The position numbers and the translations under genes are program-made. Shown in pieces: positions 42,366 through 51,432 of a DNA stretch of 64,000 bases; the stretch's first letter is position 1; each line of letters begins with the position of its first letter. Location: assembly GCA_002359895.1 (NCBI GenBank), contig DEOB01000010.1:256378-320377 (forward strand). Reading direction: 5' to 3'. The notes beneath the pieces are model-generated. The model was not told the DNA's origin, did not search any database, and saw only the letters and a program-made list of their open reading frames with translations. The stretch is from Stenotrophomonas sp. UBA2629. Its GTDB lineage: Bacteria; Pseudomonadota; Gammaproteobacteria; Xanthomonadales; Xanthomonadaceae.

Positions 42366-43039
42366 ACGAGACCGCGGAAAAAATCGGTGCCCACGAAGTA
42401 GCCGCTTGGCTGCGTCGTCATCCGGGCTTCCTTAAACAGTTTCCTGATCTGGCGTTGACCTTGGTGGTGCCGCGCGATGACGGCCCGACCGCGTCGCTGG
42501 CCAGCTATCAGCTGGAAGTACTGCGCGACAAAAACCGCGAACTGTCGCGGCGCTTGGCCGACCTGGGCAGCAATGCACAGATCAACGAGCGTTTGGCGGT
42601 ACGCACGCATCAGCTGACCTTGGCATTGATGCGGCAGACCAGCGCTGCCGACACCTTGCGGGCGATGGCGGCCTCGCTGGAAGAGGATTTTGCCGGCGAT
42701 CTGGTGCGTATCGTTTCGTTCGACGCGGTGCCGGAGCTGGAGCAGGCGCCGTGGTTGCAGGTCATCGCGCAGGACGACCCGCGTCTGGCCGCCTTCCATG
42801 ATTGCCTGCAGGACGGTGAGCCCATCTGCGGTCGGCTGCAGCCGGAGAAGAACGAACTGCTGTACGCAGAGCGCGTGGGTGAGGTGTCGTCCACCGCGTT
42901 GCTGCCGTTGCCGGGTGTCGGTTTGATCGCTGTGGGCAGCCACGACGCAAACCGCTTCTATCCGGGCATGGGCACGCTGTTCCTGCGCATGATGGGCGAG
43001 TCGCTGGCGGCGGGCCTGCAGCGGTTCCGCAGCGTTTGA
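42362..43039 (+). CDS. DUF484 (GAF-like) family protein
   Basis: The 225 aa protein has the DUF484 pattern: VAAWLRRHPGFLKQFPDLALTLVVP, SLASYQLEVLRDKNRELSRRL, then a GAF-like region with CGRLQPEKNELLYAE and SSTALLPLPGVGLIAVGSHDANRFYPGMGTLFL. It always sits between dapF and xerC in this group of bacteria. The role is unknown, but position suggests a link to XerC or cell division. Its ATG overlaps the dapF stop. Confidence 0.92.
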   Translation: MNETAEKIGAHEVAAWLRRHPGFLKQFPDLALTLVVPRDDGPTASLASYQLEVLRDKNRELSRRLADLGSNAQINERLAVRTHQLTLALMRQTSAADTLRAMAASLEEDFAGDLVRIVSFDAVPELEQAPWLQVIAQDDPRLAAFHDCLQDGEPICGRLQPEKNELLYAERVGEVSSTALLPLPGVGLIAVGSHDANRFYPGMGTLFLRMMGESLAAGLQRFRSV

Positions 43040-43054
43040 TGCGGTGATGCGGCG

Positions 43055-43933
43055 ATGAGCGCCGTCCAGAAGTTTCTGTCCTACCTGCAGGTCGAACGGC
43101 GCATGTCAGCGCATACGCTGGACGCCTACCAGCGCGACCTTGCGGCGTTGTCGCAGTGGTGCGAGGCCAATGACATTGCCGATCCGCAGGCAGTGACGGG
43201 CGATGCCTTGCGTGACTTCATTGCCGCTGAGCACCGTCGCGGTTTGTCCGCCAAAAGCCTGCAGCGGCGCTTGTCTGCCTGCCGCAGCTTTTATGCGTGG
43301 CTGCTCAAGAACAACGTCATCGAAACCAGCCCCGCCGCCGGCCTGCGCGCGCCCAAGGCGCCGCGCAAGTTGCCGCAGGTATTGGATGCTGACGAAGCGG
43401 TGCAGTTGGTCGAACTGCCCACCGATGCGCCATTGGGCCTTCGCGACCGCGCGTTGTTGGAGCTGTTCTATTCCTCAGGCCTGCGTTTGAGTGAACTTTG
43501 CGCCTTGCATTGGCGCGATCTGGACATGGCCAGCGGCCTGGTGCTGGTGCATGGCAAGGGCAACCGTGAGCGCAGTGTTCCGGTCGGCACGCATGCGTTG
43601 AACGCGTTGCAGGCGTGGCGTAAAGACAGCGGCGGCAGTAACGAGAGGCCGGTGTTTCCGGGCCGCAACGGCGGGCCCATCACCCAGCGCGCGGTGCAGA
43701 TACGTATCAAGCAGCTGGCGCAGCGGCAAGGGCTTTTCAAACACGTGCATCCGCACATGCTGCGGCACAGCTTTGCCAGCCACATTCTGGAATCTTCCGG
43801 TGACCTGCGCGGTGTGCAGGAACTGCTTGGCCATGCCGACATCGCCACCACGCAGATCTACACGCATCTGGATTTCCAGCACCTGGCCAAGGTCTACGAC
43901 GCCACGCATCCGCGCGCCAAGCGCAAGTCCTGA
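43055..43933 (+). CDS. xerC: Tyrosine recombinase XerC
   Basis: The 292 aa recombinase resolves chromosome dimers at dif together with XerD. The catalytic set is visible: Arg144 (SSGLRLSEL), Lys168 (HGKGNRER), His234 and Arg237 (HPHMLRHSF), His260 (LLGHADIATT) and Tyr269 (TQIYTHLDF). The N-terminal core-binding SAM-like domain starts QKFLSYLQVERRMSAHTL. It follows DUF484 by 15 bases. Confidence 0.97.
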   Translation: MSAVQKFLSYLQVERRMSAHTLDAYQRDLAALSQWCEANDIADPQAVTGDALRDFIAAEHRRGLSAKSLQRRLSACRSFYAWLLKNNVIETSPAAGLRAPKAPRKLPQVLDADEAVQLVELPTDAPLGLRDRALLELFYSSGLRLSELCALHWRDLDMASGLVLVHGKGNRERSVPVGTHALNALQAWRKDSGGSNERPVFPGRNGGPITQRAVQIRIKQLAQRQGLFKHVHPHMLRHSFASHILESSGDLRGVQELLGHADIATTQIYTHLDFQHLAKVYDATHPRAKRKS

Positions 43934-43961
43934 TTGCCGCGGCAATGGCCCCGGGCGCATG

Positions 43962-43998
43962 CAGTACCGGGAAGTCCTCCGCCGAGCATGGCTCGGCG
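43962..43998. repeat. REP-like palindrome before DUF3079, repeat copy A
   Basis: CGCCGAGCATGGCTCGGCG (43980-43998) is a 19-base palindrome of the REP type. The bases before it, CAGTACCGGGAAGTCCTCCG, recur in altered form at 44362-44382, on the far side of the DUF3079 gene. Confidence 0.7.
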
Positions 43999-44109
43999 CT
44001 GCTGCAGGGCAATGCAGTGTTGAGCGGAATGGGCGGCAATTGATTTCCATCAGGGCACAGGCGTTAGGAGGGGCGCATTGTGTTTGTGACCTGTGGAGGC
44101 ATCAGAACA

Positions 44110-44316
44110 ATGGCCAAGCCTTTCCCGCTCAAACCCAAGCATCCCGAGCGCATCTGCTGGGGGTGTGACCGATATTGCGCCACCGACGCGTTGGCCTGCG
44201 GTAATGGCTCCGGGCGCACGCAGCACCCGATCGAAACGCAGGGCGAAGATTGGTACGTCGCCTGGGGCATCGAGCCTGAGCCTGACAGGCCGAATCACGC
44301 CAAGCTCAAGCCTTAG
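44110..44316 (+). CDS. DUF3079 small protein with a Cys cluster
   Basis: The 68 aa protein is strongly conserved: KHPERICWGCDRYCATDALACGNGSGRTQHPIE, with four cysteines in C-x2-C-x3-C-x6-C that could hold zinc. It ends EDWYVAWGIEPEPD. Function is unknown. REP-like repeats lie on both sides. The ATG at 44110 is set by the family start MAKxFPLxPxHPERIC. Confidence 0.88.
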   Translation: MAKPFPLKPKHPERICWGCDRYCATDALACGNGSGRTQHPIETQGEDWYVAWGIEPEPDRPNHAKLKP

Positions 44317-44338
44317 GTACCGCGATTTGCGCGGGCAG

Positions 44339-44400
44339 AGCGGAGCCACGCTCCGCTGTGCATTACCGGCCAGTCTTCCGCCGCGCATGGCCTGACGCTA
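44339..44400. repeat. REP-like palindrome after DUF3079, repeat copy B
   Basis: AGCGGAGCCACGCTCCGCT (44339-44357) is palindromic. It is followed by ATTACCGGCCAGTCTTCCGC and a decayed palindrome, which resembles the sequence before DUF3079 (43962-43998) in direct orientation. The rest of the 219-base gap to hslV shows no gene. Confidence 0.65.
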
Positions 44401-44535
44401 GTGGTGAGGCGTTGTCGCCGTGCATCCTGAGCTTGCTGTTTTACTGAACGCCGGCTGTCGCGGGCAGGGGTGGGGGAAGGCTTGATCGCAGCGGTTACTG
44501 ACCCCATTACCGTTGAACAGTATCCCGGAGGCCGT

Positions 44536-45087
44536 ATGGACCCCAGCCAGAACCCGAATGTTTTCCACGCCACCACCATCTGCTGCGTCCGTCGCGGCGA
44601 GCATGTGGCCATTGCCGGCGACGGCCAGGTCACGTTGGGCCATACGGTGATGAAGGGCAACGCGCGCAAAGTGCGCCGGCTCGGCCGTGATGGTCAGGTG
44701 TTGGCCGGTTTTGCCGGTGCAGCGGCCGATGCGTTCACATTGTTTGAGCTGTTTGAAGCCAAACTTGAAAAGCACGGCCAGCTCACCCGCGCAGCGGTGG
44801 AACTGGCCAAGGATTGGCGCACCGAGCGCCGCCTCGGCAAGCTGGAAGCTCTGCTGGCCGTGGCCGACAAAGAGACCTCGTTGATCATCAGCGGCACCGG
44901 TGATGTGATCGAACCGGAGGACGGCATCATCGCCATCGGCTCCGGCGGCTCGTATGCATTGAGCGCGGCGCGCGCGTTGTTGGCACATACCGAGTTGGAC
45001 GCAAAAACCGTGGCTGTCGAAGCGATCAACATCGCCGGCGGCATCTGCATTTACACCAACAAGAATGTGGTGGTTGAAGAGCTGTAA
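44536..45087 (+). CDS. hslV: ATP-dependent protease subunit HslV
   Basis: The 183 aa peptidase forms the HslUV proteasome-like complex. HATTICCVRRGEHVAIAGDGQVTLG carries the N-terminal threonine exposed after processing, and GHTVMKGNARKVRRLG and GSGGSYALSAARAL are conserved. GGAGG eight bases before the ATG sets the start. hslU follows 29 bases later. HslVU degrades heat-damaged and specific proteins. Confidence 0.98.
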   Translation: MDPSQNPNVFHATTICCVRRGEHVAIAGDGQVTLGHTVMKGNARKVRRLGRDGQVLAGFAGAAADAFTLFELFEAKLEKHGQLTRAAVELAKDWRTERRLGKLEALLAVADKETSLIISGTGDVIEPEDGIIAIGSGGSYALSAARALLAHTELDAKTVAVEAINIAGGICIYTNKNVVVEEL

Positions 45088-45116
45088 GCCCTTCGATCAA
45101 CGACTGCGAGCACCCC

Positions 45117-46490
45117 ATGACCCACAAGATTGAAACGTCTTCCGCCAGCATGACCCCGCGCGAAATCGTGCAGGAGCTGGACCGCCACATCGTTGGCCAG
45201 CACGATGCCAAGCGCGCGGTTGCCATCGCGCTGCGCAACCGCTGGCGCCGCATGCAGCTGCCGGGCGAGCTGCGCAATGAAGTGATGCCCAAAAACATCC
45301 TGATGATCGGCCCGACCGGCGTGGGCAAAACCGAAATCGCCCGTCGCCTGGCGACGCTGGCCAACGCACCGTTCGTGAAGGTGGAAGCCACGCGCTTCAC
45401 CGAGGTGGGTTATGTGGGCAAGGATGTGGAACAGATCATCCGCGACCTGGCCGATACCGCCGTCAAGCTGTACCGCGAGCAGGCCAAAGTGCGCGTGCGC
45501 ACGCAGGCCGAGGAAAAGGCCGAGGACCGCATCCTCGACGCGCTGCTGCCGCGCCGCAGTGCCGGCATCGGTTTTGATGCCGACGCCGCGCGCAACGAGC
45601 CCTCGGCGGCCGATAACGAAACCCGCATCAAGTTCCGCCGCATGCTGCGTGCCGGTGAATTGGATGAGCGTGAGATTGAACTGGACGTGGCCGCCAACGT
45701 CAGCATGGACATCATGACCCCGCCGGGCATGGAAGAAATGGGCCAGCAGTTGAAGTCCATGTTCGCCAACCTGGGCAGCGCCAAATCCAACAAGCGCACG
45801 CTGACCATCAAGGCCGCGCGTCCGCTGCTGATCGAGGAAGAGGCCGGCAAGCTGGTCAACGAAGACGACATCCGCAGCGCGGCGGTGGAAGCCTGCGAGC
45901 AGCACGGCATCGTCTTCATCGACGAGATCGACAAAGTCGCCAAGCGTGGCGACAACGTTGGTGGTGGCGATGTGTCACGCGAGGGCGTGCAGCGCGATCT
46001 GCTGCCGTTGGTGGAAGGTTCCAACGTGTCCACCAAATACGGCACGGTGAAAACCGACCACATTCTGTTCATTGCCTCCGGTGCGTTCCACCTGGCCAAG
46101 CCCAGCGATCTGATCCCCGAGCTTCAGGGCCGCTTTCCGATCCGTGTGGAACTGGGCGCGCTGAGCAAGGAAGATTTCGTGCGCATCCTCACCGAGCCGA
46201 AAGCCGCGTTGACCAAGCAGTACGAAGCGCTGTTGGCCACCGAGGGCGTCAAGGTCAGCTTCACCACCGATGCGGTGGACCGTTTGGCCGAGATTGCCTT
46301 CCAGGTGAACGAGCGGCAGGAGAACATCGGCGCCCGTCGCCTGCACACGGTGCTGGAGCGTCTGCTGGATTCGCTCAGCTACGAAGCCCCGGACCGCGAC
46401 GGCGAAACCATCGCCATCGACCACGCTTATGTGGACAAGCACCTGGGCGAGCTGGTGAAGGACCCCGACCTGAGCCGTTACATCCTGTAA
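45117..46490 (+). CDS. hslU: ATP-dependent protease ATPase subunit HslU
   Basis: The 457 aa AAA+ unfoldase drives HslV. Walker A is GPTGVGKT at residues 65-72 and Walker B is IVFIDEIDKVA. EVGYVGKDVEQIIRDL is the pore-loop region (GYVG), and the I domain follows it. The sequence ends KDPDLSRYIL, the classic tail that inserts into HslV. A strong terminator follows. Confidence 0.98.
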   Translation: MTHKIETSSASMTPREIVQELDRHIVGQHDAKRAVAIALRNRWRRMQLPGELRNEVMPKNILMIGPTGVGKTEIARRLATLANAPFVKVEATRFTEVGYVGKDVEQIIRDLADTAVKLYREQAKVRVRTQAEEKAEDRILDALLPRRSAGIGFDADAARNEPSAADNETRIKFRRMLRAGELDEREIELDVAANVSMDIMTPPGMEEMGQQLKSMFANLGSAKSNKRTLTIKAARPLLIEEEAGKLVNEDDIRSAAVEACEQHGIVFIDEIDKVAKRGDNVGGGDVSREGVQRDLLPLVEGSNVSTKYGTVKTDHILFIASGAFHLAKPSDLIPELQGRFPIRVELGALSKEDFVRILTEPKAALTKQYEALLATEGVKVSFTTDAVDRLAEIAFQVNERQENIGARRLHTVLERLLDSLSYEAPDRDGETIAIDHAYVDKHLGELVKDPDLSRYIL

Positions 46491-46514
46491 CCGACCAGAA
46501 GATTGAGTACACAG

Positions 46515-46545
46515 ACGGCAGCACTTCGGTGCTGCCGTTTTTTTT
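46515..46545 (+). terminator. Strong intrinsic terminator after hslU
   Basis: ACGGCAGCAC (46515-46524) and GTGCTGCCGT (46529-46538) form a perfect stem with a TTCG tetraloop, followed by a T8 run. Confidence 0.95.
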
Positions 46546-46920
46546 GTGCCGGTGGAAGAGGCCGCGTTGGGCGGCGGCGAGGCGCGGCAGGGGGACATCT
46601 CGGTGGGTGTTGCCGGGTTGGGAGAGGAGGGGGGGGGCGTCCCGTCAGTGCCGGCCTGCCCAAGCGGGCTTCTCACCTCATGCTCACAAGGCTTCACACA
46701 TCTTGTAGGGCTTTCCTTCATACAACTGGGAAATTGTCCAGTTAATATACAATCAGTCGAGAATGTATGCCGCTGCCGTCTTGTTTGTGCAGGAAAATCG
46801 GCGCTTGTCGATGCTGGCGGTGGTCATCTCGAACCCGTACCGTATATGTCCAGTTTCCGGACGGCAGGGCCATGACAGGCCGTGTCGGTCCAACGTTTTT
46901 TCTCCTTTTCGAGCCCTAAC
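46546..46920 (+). promoter_or_regulatory. Leader region of the RND efflux operon with an operator-like dyad
   Basis: No gene is seen in these 375 bases. AACTGG (46724-46729) and CCAGTT (46738-46743) form an inverted repeat with an eight-base spacer, next to a -10-like TATACAAT (46745-46752). TGTCCAGTT recurs as a direct repeat at 46848-46856. These may be sites for a TetR- or MarR-type repressor, but no regulator gene is nearby. The coordinates cover the whole leader. Confidence 0.45.
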
Positions 46921-48105
46921 ATGCACCGAATCAGCAACTGCCGCGTTCTGGCACTTTCTCTTGCGCTAACCATTACGCTCGCTGCGTGCAAAGGCGGCGA
47001 AGCACCACCGCAGGGCGGTCCGGGGCAGGTCACGGTAGTCACTTTGAAAGCCGAGTCGGTCACGCTGAAGCGTGAGCTGGTGGGCCGCGCCAACAGCCAT
47101 CAGGTGGCGGAAGTCCGCCCGCAGGTGAGCGGTATTGTCGCCAAGCGTCTGTTCACCGAAGGCAGCTTGGTGAAGGAAGGCCAGCCGCTGTATCAGCTGG
47201 ATGACGCTGCTTACCGTGCCCAGGCCAACAGTGCCCGCGCACAGCTGGCCCGTGCCGAAGCCATCGCCAACGCCGCGCGTCTGGCTGCGCGGCGCAGCAG
47301 CGAATTGGTCAAAAGCCGCGTGATCAGCGTGCAGGACGACGAAAACGCACAGGCCACCTGGAAGCAGGCCGAAGCCGACGTTGGTGCCGCGCGTGCCTCG
47401 CTGGATGCCGCCAACGTGACCTTGGGTTACGCGCGCATCACCGCACCCATCAGCGGCCAGATCGGCAAGTCCTCGGTCACCCAGGGTGCGTTGGTCAGCG
47501 CCGGCCAGGCCACTGCGCTGGCCACCATCAACCAGCTCGACCCGATGTACATCGACGTGACCCAGTCCTCCACCGAGCTGCTGCAGCTGCGCCGTGAAGT
47601 GGCCGAAGGTCGCCTGCAGGGCGCCTCGGAGTTGCCGGTGGACATCCTGCTGGAAGATGGCACCACGTTTGCCCACAAGGGCACGCTGGAGTTCTCCGAA
47701 GTCAGTGTTGATCCCACCACCGGCAGCTACGGTCTGCGTGTGCGTGTGGACAACCCCGAGCAGGTGTTGATGCCGGGCATGTTCGTGCGTGCCGTGCTTG
47801 GCAGTGGCGTGCGGCCCAATGCGCTGCTGGTGCCGATGCAGGGCATTGCGCGTGACCCGAAGGGTGACACCAGCGCCATGGTGGTGGATGCCGAAGGCAA
47901 GGTCGCCCTGCGTCCGGTCGTGGTCAGCCGCAGCATCGGCGACAAGTGGCTGGTGGAAAGCGGCCTGAAGGCTGGTGACAAGGTCATCGTTGAAGGTCTG
48001 CAGAAGATCGGCCCGGGCATGCCGGTACAAGCCACCGAGAAGGGTGCCGAATCCGCCAAGCCTGCTGCTGCCGCGCCTGCCGCAGCGCCGGCTGACAAGC
48101 AGTAA
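46921..48105 (+). CDS. RND efflux periplasmic adaptor lipoprotein (AcrA/MexA type)
   Basis: The 394 aa adaptor has a lipoprotein signal ending LAAC and the membrane-fusion-protein pattern: VAEVRPQVSGIVAKRLFTEGSLVKEGQPLYQLDDAAY (lipoyl half), a coiled-coil hairpin (ARAEAIANAARLAARR), GYARITAPISGQIGKSSVTQGALV, then the barrel domain. It ends in an Ala/Pro-rich tail. It bridges the inner-membrane pump and an outer-membrane channel. The ATG 46921 gives a normal signal peptide. The pump gene follows 12 bases later. Confidence 0.95.
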   Translation: MHRISNCRVLALSLALTITLAACKGGEAPPQGGPGQVTVVTLKAESVTLKRELVGRANSHQVAEVRPQVSGIVAKRLFTEGSLVKEGQPLYQLDDAAYRAQANSARAQLARAEAIANAARLAARRSSELVKSRVISVQDDENAQATWKQAEADVGAARASLDAANVTLGYARITAPISGQIGKSSVTQGALVSAGQATALATINQLDPMYIDVTQSSTELLQLRREVAEGRLQGASELPVDILLEDGTTFAHKGTLEFSEVSVDPTTGSYGLRVRVDNPEQVLMPGMFVRAVLGSGVRPNALLVPMQGIARDPKGDTSAMVVDAEGKVALRPVVVSRSIGDKWLVESGLKAGDKVIVEGLQKIGPGMPVQATEKGAESAKPAAAAPAAAPADKQ

Positions 48106-48117
48106 GCGGAGAACTAC

Positions 48118-51100
48118 ATGGCTCGCTTCTTTATCGACCGGCCCATCTTTGCGTGGGTCATTGCCATCATCATCATGCTGGCCGGTGCGCTGGCAATGCT
48201 CAAACTGCCGATCTCGATGTACCCGGAGGTGGCACCGCCTGCGGTGTCCATTTCGGCCAACTACCCGGGCGCTTCGGCCAAGGTGGTGGAAGATTCGGTG
48301 ACGCAGATCATCGAGCAGAACATGAAAGGCCTCGATGGCCTGATGTACTTCTCGTCCAACAGCTCGTCCAACGGCCAGGCCAGCATCACGCTGACCTTCC
48401 AGAGTGGTACTGATTCGGACATCGCGCAGGTGCAGGTGCAGAACAAACTGCAGCTGGCCATGCCGTTGCTGCCGCAGGAAGTGCAGCGCCAGGGCATCAA
48501 CGTTGCCAAGTCCAGCTCGGGCTTCCTCAACGTGATTGGCTTTGTGTCCGAAGACGGCAGCATGGATGAGAACGACATCTCCGACTATGTCGGCTCCAAC
48601 GTCGTTGATCCGCTCAGCCGCGTGCCGGGCGTGGGCAGCATCCAGGTGTTTGGTGGCAAGTACGCCATGCGCATCTGGCTGGACCCGAACAAGCTGCAGA
48701 CCTACAAGGTGTCTGTCGATGAGGTGACTGCGGCGGTCAAGGCGCAGAACGCGCAGGTCGCCGTAGGCCAGCTCGGTGGCGCACCGGCGGTGAAGGGCCA
48801 GCAGCTCAACGCCACCATCAATGCGCAGGACCGCCTGCAGACGCCGGAGCAGTTCCGCAACATTGTGGTGCGTACCGAAACCGACGGCTCCATGTTGAAG
48901 CTGGGCGATGTGGCCCGTGTAGAACTGGGCGCGGAAACCTACGACTTCGTCACCCGTTACAACGGCAAGCCGGCCTCCGGCCTGGCCATCACCCTGGCCA
49001 CCGGCGCCAACGCGCTGGAGACGGCCGAAGGCGTGAGCAAAACGCTCGACGAGCTGCGGGTCAACTTCCCGCGCGGCATGAAGGCGGTGATTCCGTACGA
49101 CACCACGCCGTTCGTGAAGGTGTCGATCAAGGGCGTGGTCAAGACGCTGCTTGAGGCCATCGTGCTGGTGTTCGTGGTGATGTACCTGTTCCTGCAGAAC
49201 TTCCGCGCCACCTTGATTCCCACCATCGCCGTGCCGGTGGTGTTGCTGGGCACGTTCGGCATCCTTGCGGTGCTGGGCTTCTCCATCAACATGTTGACCA
49301 TGTTTGCCATGGTGCTGGCGATCGGCCTGCTGGTGGATGACGCCATCGTGGTGGTGGAGAACGTCGAGCGCATCATGTCCGAGGAAGGACTCTCGCCGCT
49401 GGAAGCCACCCGCAAGTCGATGAGCCAGATCACCGGCGCGCTGGTCGGTATCGGCCTGGTGCTGTCGGCGGTGTTCGTGCCGATGGCCTTCATGAGCGGC
49501 TCCACCGGTGTGATTTACCGGCAGTTCTCGGCGACGATCGTGTCGGCGATGTTGCTGTCGGTGCTGGTGGCCATCGTGCTGACCCCAGCGCTGTGCGCCA
49601 CCATGCTCAAGCCGCTGAAGAAGGGCGAGCACCACGTTGCCCACAAGGGTTGGTCGGGCCGCTTCTTCAATGCGTTCAACAACGGCTTTGACCGTACCAG
49701 CGGCAAGTACCAGCGTGGCGTGAGCGGCATTCTTGCCCGCCCGGGCCGCTTCATGGTGGTGTTCCTGGCATTGGCGGTGGTGATGGGCGTGCTGTTCGCG
49801 CGCCTGCCCAGCTCGTTCCTGCCCAATGAAGACCAGGGCATCCTGATGGCGTTGGTGCAGGCACCGGTGGGTGCCACCCAGGAGCGCACGCTGGAGTCGA
49901 TCTACAAGCTGGAAGATCACTTCCTCAACAACGAAAAGGACGCCGTGGAATCGGTGTTCTCGGTGCAGGGCTTCAGCTTCTCGGGTATGGGCCAGAACTC
50001 GGGCATGGCCTTCGTCAAGCTCAAGGATTGGGGCGACCGCTCGGCCGACCAGGGCGTAGGCCCGATCACCGGCCGTGCGATGGCTGCACTGGGCCAGATC
50101 AAGGACGCCTTCATCTTCGCCTTCCCGCCGCCGGCCATGCCGGAGCTGGGTATTGCCTCGGGTTACTCGTTCTTCCTGAAGGACAACTCCGGGCATGGCC
50201 ATGACGCACTGGTCAACGCGCGTAACCAGCTGTTGGGGATGGCGGGCGAGAGCAAGCTGCTGGCCAATGTCCGCCCGAATGGCCTGGACGACACCCCGCA
50301 GCTGCGTCTGGATATCGACGTGGCCAAGGCCGGTGCGCACGGGCTGTCGCTGGACATGATCAACAGCACCCTGGCGACGGCGTGGGGTTCGAGCTACATC
50401 GATGACTTCATCGACCGTGGCCGGGTGAAGCGCGTGTACGTGCAGGCCGATGACGGTTTCCGCATGAACCCGGAAGATTTCGCATTGTGGACAGTGAAGA
50501 ACACCGCAGGCGAGATGGTGCCGTTCTCCTCCTTCGCCAGCCAGCGTTGGGATTACGGCTCGCCGCGTCTGGAGCGCTACAACGGTGTGTCGGCCCTGGA
50601 AATCCAAGGTGAAGCCGCACCGGGCGTGGCCTCCGGCGATGCGATGCTGGAAGTGGAAAAGCTGGCCAAGCAGTTGCCGGCTGGTTTCAGCATCGAGTGG
50701 ACCGCCGTCTCCTATCAGGAGCGTGAGGCCGGTTCGCAGACACCGCTGCTGTACGCGTTGTCGCTGCTGATCGTGTTCCTGTGCCTTGCCGCGCTGTATG
50801 AAAGCTGGTCGGTGCCGACTGCTGTGTTGATGGTTGCACCGCTGGGTATTCTCGGCGCGGTGCTGGCCAACACCCTGCGCGGCATGGAGCGCGACGTGTA
50901 CTTCCAGGTGGCGATGCTGACCACCGTGGGCCTGACCTCGAAGAACGCGATCCTGATCGTTGAATTCGCCAAGGAGCATCTGGACAAGGGTGCGGGTGTC
51001 ATCGAAGCCACGATGCATGCGGTACGCGACCGTCTGCGTCCGATCATCATGACCTCGCTGGCGTTCGGCCTGGGCGTGCTGCCGCTGGCCATCGCCTCCG

Positions 51101-51261
51101 GCGCAGGTTCCGGTGCACAGCGTGCCATCGGTACCGGCGTGCTGGGCGGCATGTTGGTCGGCACGGTGTTGGGCCTGTTCTTCATCCCGCTGTTCTTCGT
51201 GGTGGTGCAGCGCGTGTTCAACCGCAAGCAGTTGGCCAACAACGGCGACCTGCCGAAGTAA
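48118..51261 (+). CDS. RND multidrug efflux permease, HAE1 family (AcrB/MexB type)
   Basis: The 1047 aa inner-membrane pump begins MARFFIDRPIFAWVIAIIIMLAGALA. The proton relay lies in helix 4 (AIGLLVDDAIVVVENVERIM, two adjacent Asp). The second half repeats the fold after SFLPNEDQGILM. GLTSKNAILIVEFA and RPIIMTSLAFGLGVLPLA are HAE1 signatures. Length and sequence match AcrB. It should export hydrophobic drugs using the proton gradient. No outer-membrane factor follows, so it must borrow a TolC-like channel. Confidence 0.97.
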   Translation: MARFFIDRPIFAWVIAIIIMLAGALAMLKLPISMYPEVAPPAVSISANYPGASAKVVEDSVTQIIEQNMKGLDGLMYFSSNSSSNGQASITLTFQSGTDSDIAQVQVQNKLQLAMPLLPQEVQRQGINVAKSSSGFLNVIGFVSEDGSMDENDISDYVGSNVVDPLSRVPGVGSIQVFGGKYAMRIWLDPNKLQTYKVSVDEVTAAVKAQNAQVAVGQLGGAPAVKGQQLNATINAQDRLQTPEQFRNIVVRTETDGSMLKLGDVARVELGAETYDFVTRYNGKPASGLAITLATGANALETAEGVSKTLDELRVNFPRGMKAVIPYDTTPFVKVSIKGVVKTLLEAIVLVFVVMYLFLQNFRATLIPTIAVPVVLLGTFGILAVLGFSINMLTMFAMVLAIGLLVDDAIVVVENVERIMSEEGLSPLEATRKSMSQITGALVGIGLVLSAVFVPMAFMSGSTGVIYRQFSATIVSAMLLSVLVAIVLTPALCATMLKPLKKGEHHVAHKGWSGRFFNAFNNGFDRTSGKYQRGVSGILARPGRFMVVFLALAVVMGVLFARLPSSFLPNEDQGILMALVQAPVGATQERTLESIYKLEDHFLNNEKDAVESVFSVQGFSFSGMGQNSGMAFVKLKDWGDRSADQGVGPITGRAMAALGQIKDAFIFAFPPPAMPELGIASGYSFFLKDNSGHGHDALVNARNQLLGMAGESKLLANVRPNGLDDTPQLRLDIDVAKAGAHGLSLDMINSTLATAWGSSYIDDFIDRGRVKRVYVQADDGFRMNPEDFALWTVKNTAGEMVPFSSFASQRWDYGSPRLERYNGVSALEIQGEAAPGVASGDAMLEVEKLAKQLPAGFSIEWTAVSYQEREAGSQTPLLYALSLLIVFLCLAALYESWSVPTAVLMVAPLGILGAVLANTLRGMERDVYFQVAMLTTVGLTSKNAILIVEFAKEHLDKGAGVIEATMHAVRDRLRPIIMTSLAFGLGVLPLAIASGAGSGAQRAIGTGVLGGMLVGTVLGLFFIPLFFVVVQRVFNRKQLANNGDLPK

Positions 51262-51282
51262 CGGACAGCCTTCGTCACACTG

Positions 51283-51310
51283 AAAACGCCGGGCATTGCC
51301 CGGCGTTTTC
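51283..51310 (+). terminator. Intrinsic terminator after the RND pump
   Basis: AAAACGCCGGGC (51283-51294) and GCCCGGCGTTTT (51298-51309) pair around ATT, followed by CTTTTG. Confidence 0.9.
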
Positions 51311-51386
51311 TTTTGTGGAATGAGCGGCTGGGCCGGGTGTCAGCGGGACGGTCGAAAGCGTCCTGCGATGGGGCCGGCACCCACAA

Positions 51387-51415
51387 AAATGCCGGGGCAT
51401 GCCCCGGCGTTTTTT
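51387..51415 (-). terminator. Intrinsic terminator facing the 83 aa gene
   Basis: AATGCCGGGGC (51389-51399) pairs with GCCCCGGCGTT (51401-51411), with one T-G mismatch, between A-rich and T-rich flanks. On the minus strand it ends in TTTTTGTGG and serves the 83 aa gene; the T6 on the plus strand makes it bidirectional. Confidence 0.75.
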
Positions 51416-51432
51416 CGGTTGCGGTAGTGCCG

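Noticed and set aside
46546..46875. A 109-codon frame between hslU and the efflux operon
   Set aside because: It starts inside the terminator region, has a Gly-rich shadow-like product, and no ribosome binding site.
46966..51018. A 1350-codon open frame on the minus strand opposite the RND adaptor and pump genes
   Set aside because: Its product is a His/Gln/Arg-rich low-complexity string without any domain. Such frames arise opposite GC-rich genes. The plus strand encodes textbook AcrA and AcrB relatives.
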